Position numbers and translations under genes: made by a program. From Kitagawia praeruptora (Eukaryota > Streptophyta > Magnoliopsida > Apiales > Apiaceae), in contig CM075350.1 in NCBI GenBank assembly GCA_037693485.1, positions 59,252,001-59,316,000 of the forward strand: a DNA stretch of 64,000 nt, given 5' to 3'. Positions 39,989-49,488 of the stretch are shown piece after piece. Numbering within the stretch: the first letter of the stretch is position 1; each line of letters begins with the position of its first letter. The notes beneath the pieces were generated by a model that was not told the DNA's origin, ran no database searches, and was given only the letters and a program-made list of their open reading frames with translations.

Positions 39989-42976
39989 CTAGCCATTTTC
40001 TTTTGATTGCATCTCCATTGCTTTGGCTTGTAGATCATCATATGCTTTCTGTTTCCTTTCTTTCTCCTTTCTTGCAATCTCATCTACTGCTCTCATGATT
40101 TCTGTCATAGCATCCAATTCTTCAATCATAATAGAGTTTTTGAAATCTTCAAGCACTGGCTTCAGAATGTTGGCAGGATAGTGACTGAGTAGGTTCATTC
40201 TTATATTGACATTGTCTCCATTTCTCCTCCTATACTTCACCACATAGGGATCAAACTGAACTCTACACAATCCCTTTGCCCTTAGCTTTTCTGCTTCAAT
40301 CTCCAGTCTATCAATTTCTTTCTCCCTTTCTAACCATTTCTCATAGCAGCCCTTTCTTATCTTCTCAGCATAATCTTTCTTCATTTTCACAAAGTCAATC
40401 AATTCCAGCTTCCATACTTTCTCCACCTTGTCCTTAGAATCCAGCAATGCAATGATTCTTTCTATCTCATACAATTTACCCCAATGTTGACAACCCCCTT
40501 GTTTGAATTTCATTTCTTTCCCATCAGTGTACTTGATTACAAGGTGGTCATCCACAATTGCAGCATAGCATATCTTTTGAGCTCTTAGAAATTGCAGTTG
40601 CTCTTCATCAAAGTCTTCATCAAGTGGCTGGAGCTTTAATCCTGGAATGATTGTTAGGGCTCTAGATTTGGATAGCTTCACTCTCCTTGCAGCATGTTTA
40701 AATTTTATCCTCTTGACATGGTTGCTTGGCAGAAATCTTTGACCTTGGTTGGTAGACCATAGTAGTATTCCATTAGCATATTGCTTTCTGAAACATACAC
40801 ATGGTTCCTTGACTTGAATCTTCTTCTTTTCTTGAGATGGTAAGACAGTTGCAGAAGCCATAGATGTAGATTTTGCTAGGTCACTACTAACAGTATTCAC
40901 CCTAGACTTAGAGTCTTGTGTTGTGGTGAGATTACTGCTAGCATTGCCTAAGGCTTGCTGTCTTCCACTCTTTCTCACATATGTTTTACCCTGGTCATCA
41001 CCATCCTTTTCATCCTTGTCCCCCTTTTTCTTCTTATCTTCATCACCCTTATCTCTCCTGTGATGTCTTCTCCTCCCATCACCTTTATCTTCAGAATCAT
41101 CATCCTTATTTCTCCTAGGTTGAGCCATCTCTGGAATTTCACCAGTTGCAATATAGGTTCTGAGGATATGCAGTGCCTCAATTTCTTCAGCATTTCTGGC
41201 TCCAACCTTCTTCTGTAATTGATCAATGATAGCAATGATCAGTCTGTGATTTCTGGAGGTGAGATCATGAGGAATGACCAATTGCTTGATATCTTCAATT
41301 CTGGTACCAGACTGATAAATAATTGTCCATGGCTTCTTGATCACTTCTGGTAGCCTTGTAGGTTGACCATTCCTCAAATCATCAAACAGACTCTTGCTGT
41401 TCTCATTTTTCTTCTCAATGATCTCAAGTATGGCATCTATCTCTGAGTGCTTTAGGTCTTGTAGAGTCTGGTATGTTAGATGCCATATCTTCAATTTGGA
41501 TATCATCACTATCTCCTTGATCCACAGATTATTGACTTTCTTAGGAATGACAGTGATGCAATCAATCTGCTTCTTCAACTCCCTCAGATAGAACTGAGTG
41601 TCACCAACCTGTTCCCTTGTGGCTTTCAGAAACTCCAAGAAGGCTTTATCATGATAAACATTGGAGTTAGCAACTTCTTGTAGCTTGGCCTCAGTAACAA
41701 CTTTGACTTCTACAGGCTTGGCACTCTCAGATATAGAGATTGGAGGTTTGTCAGATGGCATACTCCCTGCAACCACTGTGGTGGTTATGGATTGCTTCTG
41801 TCCTCCTGGAGTAGTGATGTGCACAGTTGGTAAGGTGACAACTGGCAAGATAGATGGAGGCTCATCTACTTTGGCTTTTCCCTTGCCAGGCACATTTGCT
41901 AGGGACTTAGAAGCCCTTTGTTGACCACCCTCTTTGATTGTTATGCCTTTCTCTCCCTTTGTCTCCCCCTTAGAATTTGAGTTCCTAGCCTTCTTCTCCC
42001 CCTTAGGCTTGTTGTCAGGCACAGAGGCTGTAGAAATGTCCTTTGGGAGTGAAGATTCATCAGGTAGAGGGAGACCCATATGCTTCATCATTACAGCTAA
42101 CATGGATTGTTGATGCAGAAGGACATCAGTTGTGGTGGATGCTTGAGTGTCCAACTGATCATTTAGCAATGCAACCTTTTCTGTGAGATGAGCATTGGTC
42201 TTGGTGAGAGTAGCTACCTCCTGCTCAAGAGTGTTGACCTTAGTGAATAACTCATTGGCCTTGAAGCCAGATAAAGATTGGTCCTGCAGCCTCTTCACTT
42301 CATATTTAGACAATTCATGCACAGGGACATCAGTCACTAGTCTATCTCCATAAAGATTTTTGAACATTATCCTCAGCATGGCATTGGCATCTGTAGTCTG
42401 GTCAGATAGATTCTGAAATTTATGCCCCAGACCTGTGACAGCATCTTTTAGCACAGCCAGCCCATTGTCCACCTGAGTGCAGGTAGAGTTGCAGTGTTTG
42501 ATGTCCTTGAACACACTGTCCAATTGAGGAAATTTAGCATCAAAGGCCCTCTTGACTTCTGCTACTGAAGTGGCTGTCTTATCACACACCCTGTTGACTT
42601 CAGTTTTGACTCCCTTGCCAAGATAGTGTGCAGCCTTGAGGAAACCCTTGTAGGAGTCATTTACAGCTTCATACACTTCACCAGGTGACAGGGATTTTGC
42701 ATTGGAGCCCAGTGAAGTGATGTATTCCTCCCTGAGATACTGAAGTGCTTCATCGAGAGTAATATCAAATTTTCCTTGCAACCAGGCATCTATGTTGCCA
42801 TCTCTCTCAGCATCATCAATGATCTTTGACTTCTGCACTTCCACATCATCCCTATGGCATAACAGAATAGCCTCACAGTCTGGATTGGGCATGTCTGCAG
42901 TGAGAAGGTGCTGAGCAATCTTTGTGAACTCAGGAATCTGATCCACAATTAAGCTTTGAAGTGCTTCAACCGTCAA
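39989..42976 (-). CDS. Copia extra ORF, second part (about 995 codons after an in-frame TAA)
   Basis: Reads on in the same frame as the ORF at 42977-44743, separated only by a TAA (CCA CAA TAA TTG). The first codon after the stop is TTG, so this is the downstream half of one long frame, not an independent start. Visible features: an N-terminal all-alpha region; a coiled coil (ANELFTKVNTLEQEVATLTKTNAHL); a Lys/Ser/Pro-rich disordered middle; an Arg/Asp/Lys-rich tract (RRRHHRRDKGDEDKKKKGDK); and a C-terminal region with charged helices. No membrane segment or signal peptide is evident, so an envelope role is not supported. The function is unknown; such downstream frames are typical of the SIRE lineage. 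Confidence 0.65.
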   Translation of the reverse strand: MTVEALQSLIVDQIPEFTKIAQHLLTADMPNPDCEAILLCHRDDVEVQKSKIIDDAERDGNIDAWLQGKFDITLDEALQYLREEYITSLGSNAKSLSPGEVYEAVNDSYKGFLKAAHYLGKGVKTEVNRVCDKTATSVAEVKRAFDAKFPQLDSVFKDIKHCNSTCTQVDNGLAVLKDAVTGLGHKFQNLSDQTTDANAMLRIMFKNLYGDRLVTDVPVHELSKYEVKRLQDQSLSGFKANELFTKVNTLEQEVATLTKTNAHLTEKVALLNDQLDTQASTTTDVLLHQQSMLAVMMKHMGLPLPDESSLPKDISTASVPDNKPKGEKKARNSNSKGETKGEKGITIKEGGQQRASKSLANVPGKGKAKVDEPPSILPVVTLPTVHITTPGGQKQSITTTVVAGSMPSDKPPISISESAKPVEVKVVTEAKLQEVANSNVYHDKAFLEFLKATREQVGDTQFYLRELKKQIDCITVIPKKVNNLWIKEIVMISKLKIWHLTYQTLQDLKHSEIDAILEIIEKKNENSKSLFDDLRNGQPTRLPEVIKKPWTIIYQSGTRIEDIKQLVIPHDLTSRNHRLIIAIIDQLQKKVGARNAEEIEALHILRTYIATGEIPEMAQPRRNKDDDSEDKGDGRRRHHRRDKGDEDKKKKGDKDEKDGDDQGKTYVRKSGRQQALGNASSNLTTTQDSKSRVNTVSSDLAKSTSMASATVLPSQEKKKIQVKEPCVCFRKQYANGILLWSTNQGQRFLPSNHVKRIKFKHAARRVKLSKSRALTIIPGLKLQPLDEDFDEEQLQFLRAQKICYAAIVDDHLVIKYTDGKEMKFKQGGCQHWGKLYEIERIIALLDSKDKVEKVWKLELIDFVKMKKDYAEKIRKGCYEKWLEREKEIDRLEIEAEKLRAKGLCRVQFDPYVVKYRRRNGDNVNIRMNLLSHYPANILKPVLEDFKNSIMIEELDAMTEIMRAVDEIARKEKERKQKAYDDLQAKAMEMQSKENG

Positions 42977-44743
42977 TTATTGTGGAACAGACCCTGATCC
43001 TGAAGCACTGTCATGTTGCACAGGCTTCAGCCATGTTGACATGAAGTCAGAGCTAGAGCTAGGCAAGCTAGTCTCCTCAGTTACAGATGCAACTTCTGTA
43101 ACCGGATGGATTGACTCTACTACTGGTGTCACCACAGAAGTGGGATGAATTACACCAGCAGTTGACACAGGCACAGAGTCTCTAGTAAAAACTAGGGGAA
43201 CCTCTGTGTTTGTGATGGTGTCATCAGGATATGCCTCAGCATGCATTCCCTCACCATCTAAATGTGGGTTCTGAGTGGTGAACAAAGTGTCATGCACTAA
43301 GTCACTTGAAATTATTGGCTCATCAAGAGAAAAGAATTCTTGATGATCAATACCTTGCATCTCAGTTGTCTGAGTTGCAGGTTCCAAAGAAATTTCAGAG
43401 ATAGATTCTGGAAGAGAAGTGTGTTTTAGAGTAGATTTTGGCAACTCCCCCTGAGAGATAGAGGAAGTTTCAAAAGTGATGTGCTCTCCACTCAGTGTTG
43501 TGCCAGCCTTATCACTCCCATGTGCTGACTCTATACAAGAAGGTGCATTGGGGAGGATGCTTGATTCTATAGGTGCACCCTGTTGAGAGGATACACCTAG
43601 TGAGCTGTGTGCCCCTGATTTTACAACTTCAGCCATTTGTGTGACTGAAGAGGTGGTCTTAGTTTTCTTCTTCTTTGTCCTGTGTAAGGGTAACTCAGGT
43701 TCCTCACTTCCTAGACCTAATTCAACAGCTAATGCTGCTTCAGACAAGATATTTAAAGGTGCAGACATTACTTCCTTTCTCTTCTTTTTACTAACATCAC
43801 CCTTTTGAGAGGATGATGCAGTTGGCTCAGTAAGAGGTAGAGTGTTTGGTTGAGAGGGTTGGTTAGCAGGCCCTGGGTTAGCATTTTGTTCTACTTGCTT
43901 GGGCTGTGCTAACTTAGATTTTGCATCAAATGTTGGCATGTTGTGGGGGTAAGTCCTAAACAAACTCTCCATATGGGGAGTTATGTTCAGTCTTACATCC
44001 ACATCATTCCTAGTTTCCAAGTTACCAAAAATGAGTTTGGTCATGGACTTAGGATAGCCTATTTTATTTTTATCAATCCCAGGCAATTCAATCAATGAAG
44101 CATTTTTATAATTAAGTACAGATTGAATAAAGCGAGGGAAGAAAATATCAGTACCTCTCTTGGTTGTGTTCTTACCAAGTCTCCCATATAATTCTTGAAG
44201 TATGATTTGGCCAACATCTATCTTCTTTCCATAGGCCAAAGCATATCCAATTTGCTGCACAGGTGCACTGATTTGATCAAAGCTTGATTTCCTGGCAGTG
44301 AAGACTTGGAGAAGAGTTGCAAACACATAGCTCCACTCCTTTCTCAGATTCTTTCTGTTTAGCTTTCCAAGGTTAATCCCATCTGAGTAGTTTATGAACT
44401 CAAAGAATTCATCCAACTCTGCGTTAGTGGCCAGTCTGTCAAATGACTCTTGTTGTAGGCCTAGTGCTTGGTTCATGTCTGCAGTAGTGATAGTGATTTC
44501 CTTATCTTGAACCTTGCAGTAGATGACATAGGAAGTGATTGCGTTTTCCAGGGCTACAACCTCCACAATAGCAGTACTCCAGAATTGTTCCAGAATATCG
44601 AGATACAGAGTTGGGTTGGCAGAGAGTGCATCCTTGATATACGACTCAGCCATCCATTTCACAAAGCACTTGAAATTTGCATTGGGTGCTTCAACATCAC
44701 TAGTGAGAGCGATGAAGTTGGTGTTGAACTTTACTGTTGCCAT
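42977..44743 (-). CDS. Copia extra ORF, first part (588 aa, env-like position)
   Basis: Starts MATVKFNTNF at 44743 and ends at TAA (42979-42977). The N-terminus (VKWMAESYIKDAL, NPTLYLDILEQFWSTA, TTADMNQALGL) matches a conserved extra-ORF family found 3' of pol in plant copia elements, often mis-annotated in databases. The rest is Ser/Thr/Pro-rich and probably disordered. It is separated from RT by an 850-bp spacer. Confidence 0.7.
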   Translation of the reverse strand: MATVKFNTNFIALTSDVEAPNANFKCFVKWMAESYIKDALSANPTLYLDILEQFWSTAIVEVVALENAITSYVIYCKVQDKEITITTADMNQALGLQQESFDRLATNAELDEFFEFINYSDGINLGKLNRKNLRKEWSYVFATLLQVFTARKSSFDQISAPVQQIGYALAYGKKIDVGQIILQELYGRLGKNTTKRGTDIFFPRFIQSVLNYKNASLIELPGIDKNKIGYPKSMTKLIFGNLETRNDVDVRLNITPHMESLFRTYPHNMPTFDAKSKLAQPKQVEQNANPGPANQPSQPNTLPLTEPTASSSQKGDVSKKKRKEVMSAPLNILSEAALAVELGLGSEEPELPLHRTKKKKTKTTSSVTQMAEVVKSGAHSSLGVSSQQGAPIESSILPNAPSCIESAHGSDKAGTTLSGEHITFETSSISQGELPKSTLKHTSLPESISEISLEPATQTTEMQGIDHQEFFSLDEPIISSDLVHDTLFTTQNPHLDGEGMHAEAYPDDTITNTEVPLVFTRDSVPVSTAGVIHPTSVVTPVVESIHPVTEVASVTEETSLPSSSSDFMSTWLKPVQHDSASGSGSVPQ

Positions 44744-45592
44744 TTGTGTAGAAGAGAGAAAAGAAATTGAAGGTTGAAGAAGAAATTTGGCTTTTCGTAG
44801 CTAGGGTTTCAGGGGTTTAGAGAGTGTAGATGCTTGAGAAATCGAATGAAATGAATCGAATAGATGTGAAATTGTATAAGTATGAAGTACTTGAATTGTC
44901 GATTAGCAGAAGGTTTTGTATCGACAAGTCAGGCATTCGAGAAGTAGAAAACAACTATTCGAGAAGTCAAGAATGGCTTAATCGATAACTCAAGCAGATA
45001 GAAACTCACAGCTGGCAGTTATCTAACTTAGAAATAATTCTAAATTAAATAAAATGTGTTTTTATGAGTGAATTAAACTTTTAGACAAAAAGTCCAAAAT
45101 CGATTAAAATTCAGCGAGAATTCAGCCTTTTCAAATGATTCGAGAACTCAAATATAGTGTTCGAGAACTCAGTCATTCGAGAACTCAGTTACTATATTCG
45201 AGAAGTCAATAATTCCTCTATTCGATATCTCAGAAAGACTCTATTCGAGAACTCAAGAGTACTCTAATGAGACTTATTAGAGATGTCGAATAGTGAATCA
45301 TTCGAGAAGTCTGACTTATCGAACTATACCCATCACTCATAAAAAAAATTTGATTTTCACTATCTTTTTAAAATCTACCAGACATATTCATTGAAAAATA
45401 TTCTAGCAAATCAAATAGTGATTTTCTCAAAATTTCATAGAAATTTTGAGTTAATAAAAATATGATTTTCAACATATGCAACAGATTTGAAATATTTATA
45501 AATCATATTTCAGCCAACACTTACTTCAAAAATATTGAGGATTTAGATAAAGTAAGTGTTTACTGCTGCAACAATCTAGATGATGTATTCAC
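44744..45592 (-). promoter_or_regulatory. Spacer between copia pol and extra ORF, dense in ATTCGAGAAGTC-type words
   Basis: No coding sequence. Bases about 44,835-45,330 hold many copies of ATTCGAGAAGTC, ATTCGAGAACTC, ATTCGATATCTC and variants. They are the same word family as in the LTR U3, so a second promoter for the extra ORF is conceivable. Confidence 0.5.
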
Positions 45593-47341
45593 TTAGCCAG
45601 AATCTGAAGAATTCAGCATTCCAATCTCACTTACCAACCTTGTGAAGGTGGCTTCATCTAATGGCTTAGTGAATATATCAGCTAGTTGTTTATCTGTAGA
45701 GACATAATGCAACTCAATGGTTCCATTAGTTGCATGTTCTCTTATGAAATGATATCTGATGTCAATGTGCTTTGTTCTAGAATGATTGACAGGATTGGCA
45801 ACTATAGAGATTGCACTTGTGTTGTCACACATGATTGGAATTCTTTCCAACACAAGTCCATAATCTCTAAGTTGATTTCTAATCCAAAGCACTTGAGCAC
45901 AGCAACTTCCAGCAGCTATGTATTCAGCCTCAGCTGTAGAAGTTGACACAGATTGTTGCTTCTTGCTATACCAAGAAACTAACCTTTGTCCAAGGAACTG
46001 GCAGCTTCCTGAGGTGCTTTTCCTATCCACTCTGCATCCAGCATAATCAGCATCAGAATAACCAACCAGATTGAACCCTGTGTCCTTAGGATACCATAAT
46101 CCCAAGTTAGGAGTGCCCTTCAGATATCTAAAGATCCTTTTTATTGCAATCAAATGTGATTCCTTTGGATTTGATTGAAACCTTGCACACAAGCATGTAG
46201 CAAACATGATGTCTGGCCTACCTGCAGTGAGGTAGAGTAGAGAACCAACCATGCCTCTGTAGACTGAGATATCTACTCTCTTGCCTTTAGCATCTTCATC
46301 CAATTTAGTGGCAGTGGCCATGGGTGTCTTGGCAGGTGAACAATCTTCCAAGTCAAACTTCTTCAATAAATCCTTGATGTACTTGGTTTGACTGATAAAG
46401 ATACCATCCTTCCTTTGACTGACTTGCAACCCTAGAAAGAATGTCAACTCTCCCATCATACTCATCTCATATCTGCTCTGCATGAGTTTAGAGAATTTCT
46501 CACACAGTTTCTCATTTGTAGAACCAAAAATGATATCATCCACATAGATTTGAACTAGGATCATATCATCACCATGCTTCTTGTAAAACAGTGTCTTGTC
46601 CAATGTGCCTCGAGTGAATTGATTTTCAAGAAGAAATTGTGATAGAGTATCATACCATGCCCTTGGAGCTTGCTTAAGTCCATACAATGCCTTAAGCAAT
46701 CTGTAGACAAATTCTGGGAAATGTGGATCCTCAAAGCCAGGTGGTTGTTGCACATAAACCTCTTCTTCCAACTCTCCATTTAGAAATGCACTCTTGACAT
46801 CCATTTGATAAACTTTAAAGTTTGAATGAGCAGCAAATGCCAAGAATATTCTAATGGCTTCCAATCTAGCAACAGGGGCAAATGTCTCATCATAATCAAT
46901 GCCTTCCTGTTGAGAGTATCCTTTTGCAACCAGCCTTGCTTTGTTCCTTATTATTACACCATCTTCATCCATCTTATTCTTCAGAACCCATTTTGTTCCA
47001 ACAATGGTTCTATTCTTTGGTGCAGGCACAAGTTCCCATACTTTGTTCCTTTCAAATTGATTCAGCTCCTCTTGCATGGCAATAATCCAATCTGGATCCA
47101 ACAATGCATCATCAAGTTTCTTAGGCTCAACTTGTGATAGAAAACATCCATAGAGGCACTTATTTTGAGTTGCTCTCCTAGTCCTTACTCCTGCATTAGG
47201 ATCTCCAATGATTTGCTCTGCAGTGTGTGATCTATCCCATTTCCTTGAGTGTTCAGCCTGATTTCTCATCCTTGATGTTGCTTCATCATCCTCATCATGA
47301 TCATCCTCATTTCCTCCCCCTGTGAAGTTGCCATTACTCAC
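45593..47341 (-). CDS. Copia reverse transcriptase and RNase H
   Basis: RT motifs KARLVAKGYSQ, YQMDVKSAFLNG, YGLKQAPRAWY and the catalytic YVDDIIFG. RNase H follows with GYSDADYAGC, AEAEYIA and HIDIRYHFIRE...IFTKPL. It is in frame with the integrase ORF upstream, separated by one TAA (47353-47351). Confidence 0.93.
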   Translation of the reverse strand: MSNGNFTGGGNEDDHDEDDEATSRMRNQAEHSRKWDRSHTAEQIIGDPNAGVRTRRATQNKCLYGCFLSQVEPKKLDDALLDPDWIIAMQEELNQFERNKVWELVPAPKNRTIVGTKWVLKNKMDEDGVIIRNKARLVAKGYSQQEGIDYDETFAPVARLEAIRIFLAFAAHSNFKVYQMDVKSAFLNGELEEEVYVQQPPGFEDPHFPEFVYRLLKALYGLKQAPRAWYDTLSQFLLENQFTRGTLDKTLFYKKHGDDMILVQIYVDDIIFGSTNEKLCEKFSKLMQSRYEMSMMGELTFFLGLQVSQRKDGIFISQTKYIKDLLKKFDLEDCSPAKTPMATATKLDEDAKGKRVDISVYRGMVGSLLYLTAGRPDIMFATCLCARFQSNPKESHLIAIKRIFRYLKGTPNLGLWYPKDTGFNLVGYSDADYAGCRVDRKSTSGSCQFLGQRLVSWYSKKQQSVSTSTAEAEYIAAGSCCAQVLWIRNQLRDYGLVLERIPIMCDNTSAISIVANPVNHSRTKHIDIRYHFIREHATNGTIELHYVSTDKQLADIFTKPLDEATFTRLVSEIGMLNSSDSG

Positions 47342-47350
47342 AGGTGTGTC

Positions 47351-48865
47351 TTAGATGCTTGTTTCTTCACTATTGATTGGCACAAATTCTTCTCTTGTAT
47401 CATTATTCACTTGAGTTTGTTGAACTTGAGTTTCAACTCTAGTTTCAGTCTCTTCATCAGAATCATCTAGATTATCAAACTTCAATGGATCTTTGTCTTC
47501 ATCATTGGCTTCTTCTAGTCCAGGTAGTTTGCTGTCATCAAATGTTACATCTGTGCTTTCCATAACTTTCTTTTGACTGATGACATAAACCTTGTATGCA
47601 ATTCTTTCCATAGAATAGCCAAGAAAAATTCCTTCAAATGCTTTTGCATCAAACTTTCCAACATATTCAGAATTGTCCTTAAGTACAAAGCATTTGCTTC
47701 CAAAAGTATGAGTATACTTCAGTGTAGGCTTCTTTCCAGTCATCAAGTTGTAAGGAGTCTTTCCAGTGTTTTTGTTGATGAGGGTTCTGTTCTGAATATA
47801 GCATGCAGTGCTCACAGCCTCAGCCCAAAAACATGTGGGCATTTTTGCATCAAGTAACATTGTTCTAGCAGCCTCAATTAGAGTTCTATTCTTTCTCTCA
47901 ACAACTCCATTTTGTTGTGGAGTCCTTGGAGCTGAGAATTGCTGAGAAATGCCATTCTCTTTGCAGAATGCTTCAAGTGTGGCATTTCTGAACTCTGTTC
48001 CATTATCACTCCTCAATGCAATCACACTTGCATTGTTTGCCTTTGCTTCCTTGTCAACTTTCTTTATATGCTCAATGATTACTTGTGGAGCCTCATCTTT
48101 TGATGCCAGAAATTCTACCCATGTATACCTTGAAAAATCATCAACCATTACCAGGGCATACTTCTTTCTTCCAAGTGACATTATGTTAACAGGCCCAAAC
48201 AAATCCATATGGATAAGTTGTAGTGGCTTGGTTACAGATGTCACTGTCTTTGACTTGTGGCTTGATCTCTTCATTTTTCCTTTTTGACAAGCCTCACACA
48301 CTCCTTCTTGGCAGAATTCAAGTGTGGGCATGCCTCTCACTAACTCTCTTTTAACTAGAGAATTAATGGCCTTAAAGTTCAGGTGTGATAGTTTCTTGTG
48401 CCACAGCCAACAATCTTCATTTGATGCTTTTGAGTAAAAGCAACAAATTTTGTCCTTGTTTGCAGAGTCCATATTGGCTACAAACAGGCTTCCCTTCCTT
48501 ACTCCAGATAGAGCAAAATCACCAGTCTTCTTGTGGGTGATCAAACATTCATCTTTGTCAAAATTCACTTTGAATCCTCTATCAGTAAACTGACCAACAC
48601 TTAACAGATTATGCTTGAGTCCCTTGACCAGTGCTACATCTTCAATGATGACATTTCCAACTTTCAGCTTGCCATATCCCAATGTGTTACCCATGCTGTC
48701 ATCTCCAAAAGCAACCATTGGGCCAGCCTTTTCCTCATACTGTGATAGCAGGGCCATATCACCAGTCATATGATTTGAGCATCCACTGTCCAAAATCCAC
48801 ATGACCTTCTTCTCACTTTCTTTGCCCTGCAAACACAAAGGTATTACTTTTCCTTTGGTACCCAA
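47351..48865 (-). CDS. Copia protease and integrase
   Basis: Protease WILDSGCSNHMTGD; integrase zinc-binding region (WHKKLSHLN...CEACQKGKM); catalytic core D (HMDLFGPV), D (LRSDNGTEF), E (QNGVVERKN). The frame is shifted by one relative to gag, with an overlap at 48,844-48,865 around CCAAAGGAAAAG. A one-base indel there is the simplest cause. The frame ends at TAA (ATC TAA GAC) before RT. Confidence 0.92.
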   Translation of the reverse strand: MGTKGKVIPLCLQGKESEKKVMWILDSGCSNHMTGDMALLSQYEEKAGPMVAFGDDSMGNTLGYGKLKVGNVIIEDVALVKGLKHNLLSVGQFTDRGFKVNFDKDECLITHKKTGDFALSGVRKGSLFVANMDSANKDKICCFYSKASNEDCWLWHKKLSHLNFKAINSLVKRELVRGMPTLEFCQEGVCEACQKGKMKRSSHKSKTVTSVTKPLQLIHMDLFGPVNIMSLGRKKYALVMVDDFSRYTWVEFLASKDEAPQVIIEHIKKVDKEAKANNASVIALRSDNGTEFRNATLEAFCKENGISQQFSAPRTPQQNGVVERKNRTLIEAARTMLLDAKMPTCFWAEAVSTACYIQNRTLINKNTGKTPYNLMTGKKPTLKYTHTFGSKCFVLKDNSEYVGKFDAKAFEGIFLGYSMERIAYKVYVISQKKVMESTDVTFDDSKLPGLEEANDEDKDPLKFDNLDDSDEETETRVETQVQQTQVNNDTREEFVPINSEETSI

Positions 48866-49486
48866 ACAAGTTTGGGTCCATGTGACTTAGAGACAGTTTT
48901 ATCATAAACAACATGCTTGTTAACTTTCTTAGTGTCAGTCTTCTTGTCACTGTTGGAAGTCTTAGAACCTGAGGTTTCAGACTTAGGTGACAAAGGTACC
49001 TTCCTAGCTTTAGGAGGACTTGAAGACTTTGACCTTGTGTAGTGTGTGTGAGAATTGTGACTGATACAACCATCAATGAACTGTCTTCTTAAATTAAAAC
49101 AACTAGTCATAACATTCATATTGCATGGCATACAGTCAAATTTATCACAGAAAGGTGCATCTCTATGTCTTAGAGGCACAGAACAATCATAGAAAGGTTT
49201 AGACACACTACCAACAGGTTTCTTGCATGCATGAGTTAGATGGTTGGTACTGAAACAGTTCTGACAGGTTTTCCTAGGGGCATTAGGCATATAAGCATAG
49301 TTGTTATCCTTGTTAATCCCTAACTTGCCATTTCTGTTCTGTTTCTTTTTAGTCACTTCCTTTTCTGATTCACTCTTCCCAGCTGAGACAAACTTAACAA
49401 ACTTCTTAGGTCTTGGCCTATCGACTACTGGCTTCTTGGTCTTTGACTTGACACTCTCACCCTTAGAGGATGCTTGCTGTTCACTA
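48844..49486 (-). CDS. Copia gag C-terminal part after a premature TAA
   Basis: Same frame as gag upstream. Includes a second zinc-knuckle-like segment (TCQNCFSTNHLTHAC), CDKFDCMPCNMNVM, and a Ser/Lys tail ending LVWVPKEK, the usual gag/protease border of SIRE-type elements. Confidence 0.8.
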
Positions 49487-49488
49487 GA

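Noticed and set aside
48844..48865. Possible tiny intron (GTAATA...TTTGCAG) between copia gag and protease
   Set aside because: About 21 nt is far below the minimum plant intron size. A one-base indel explains the frame change.
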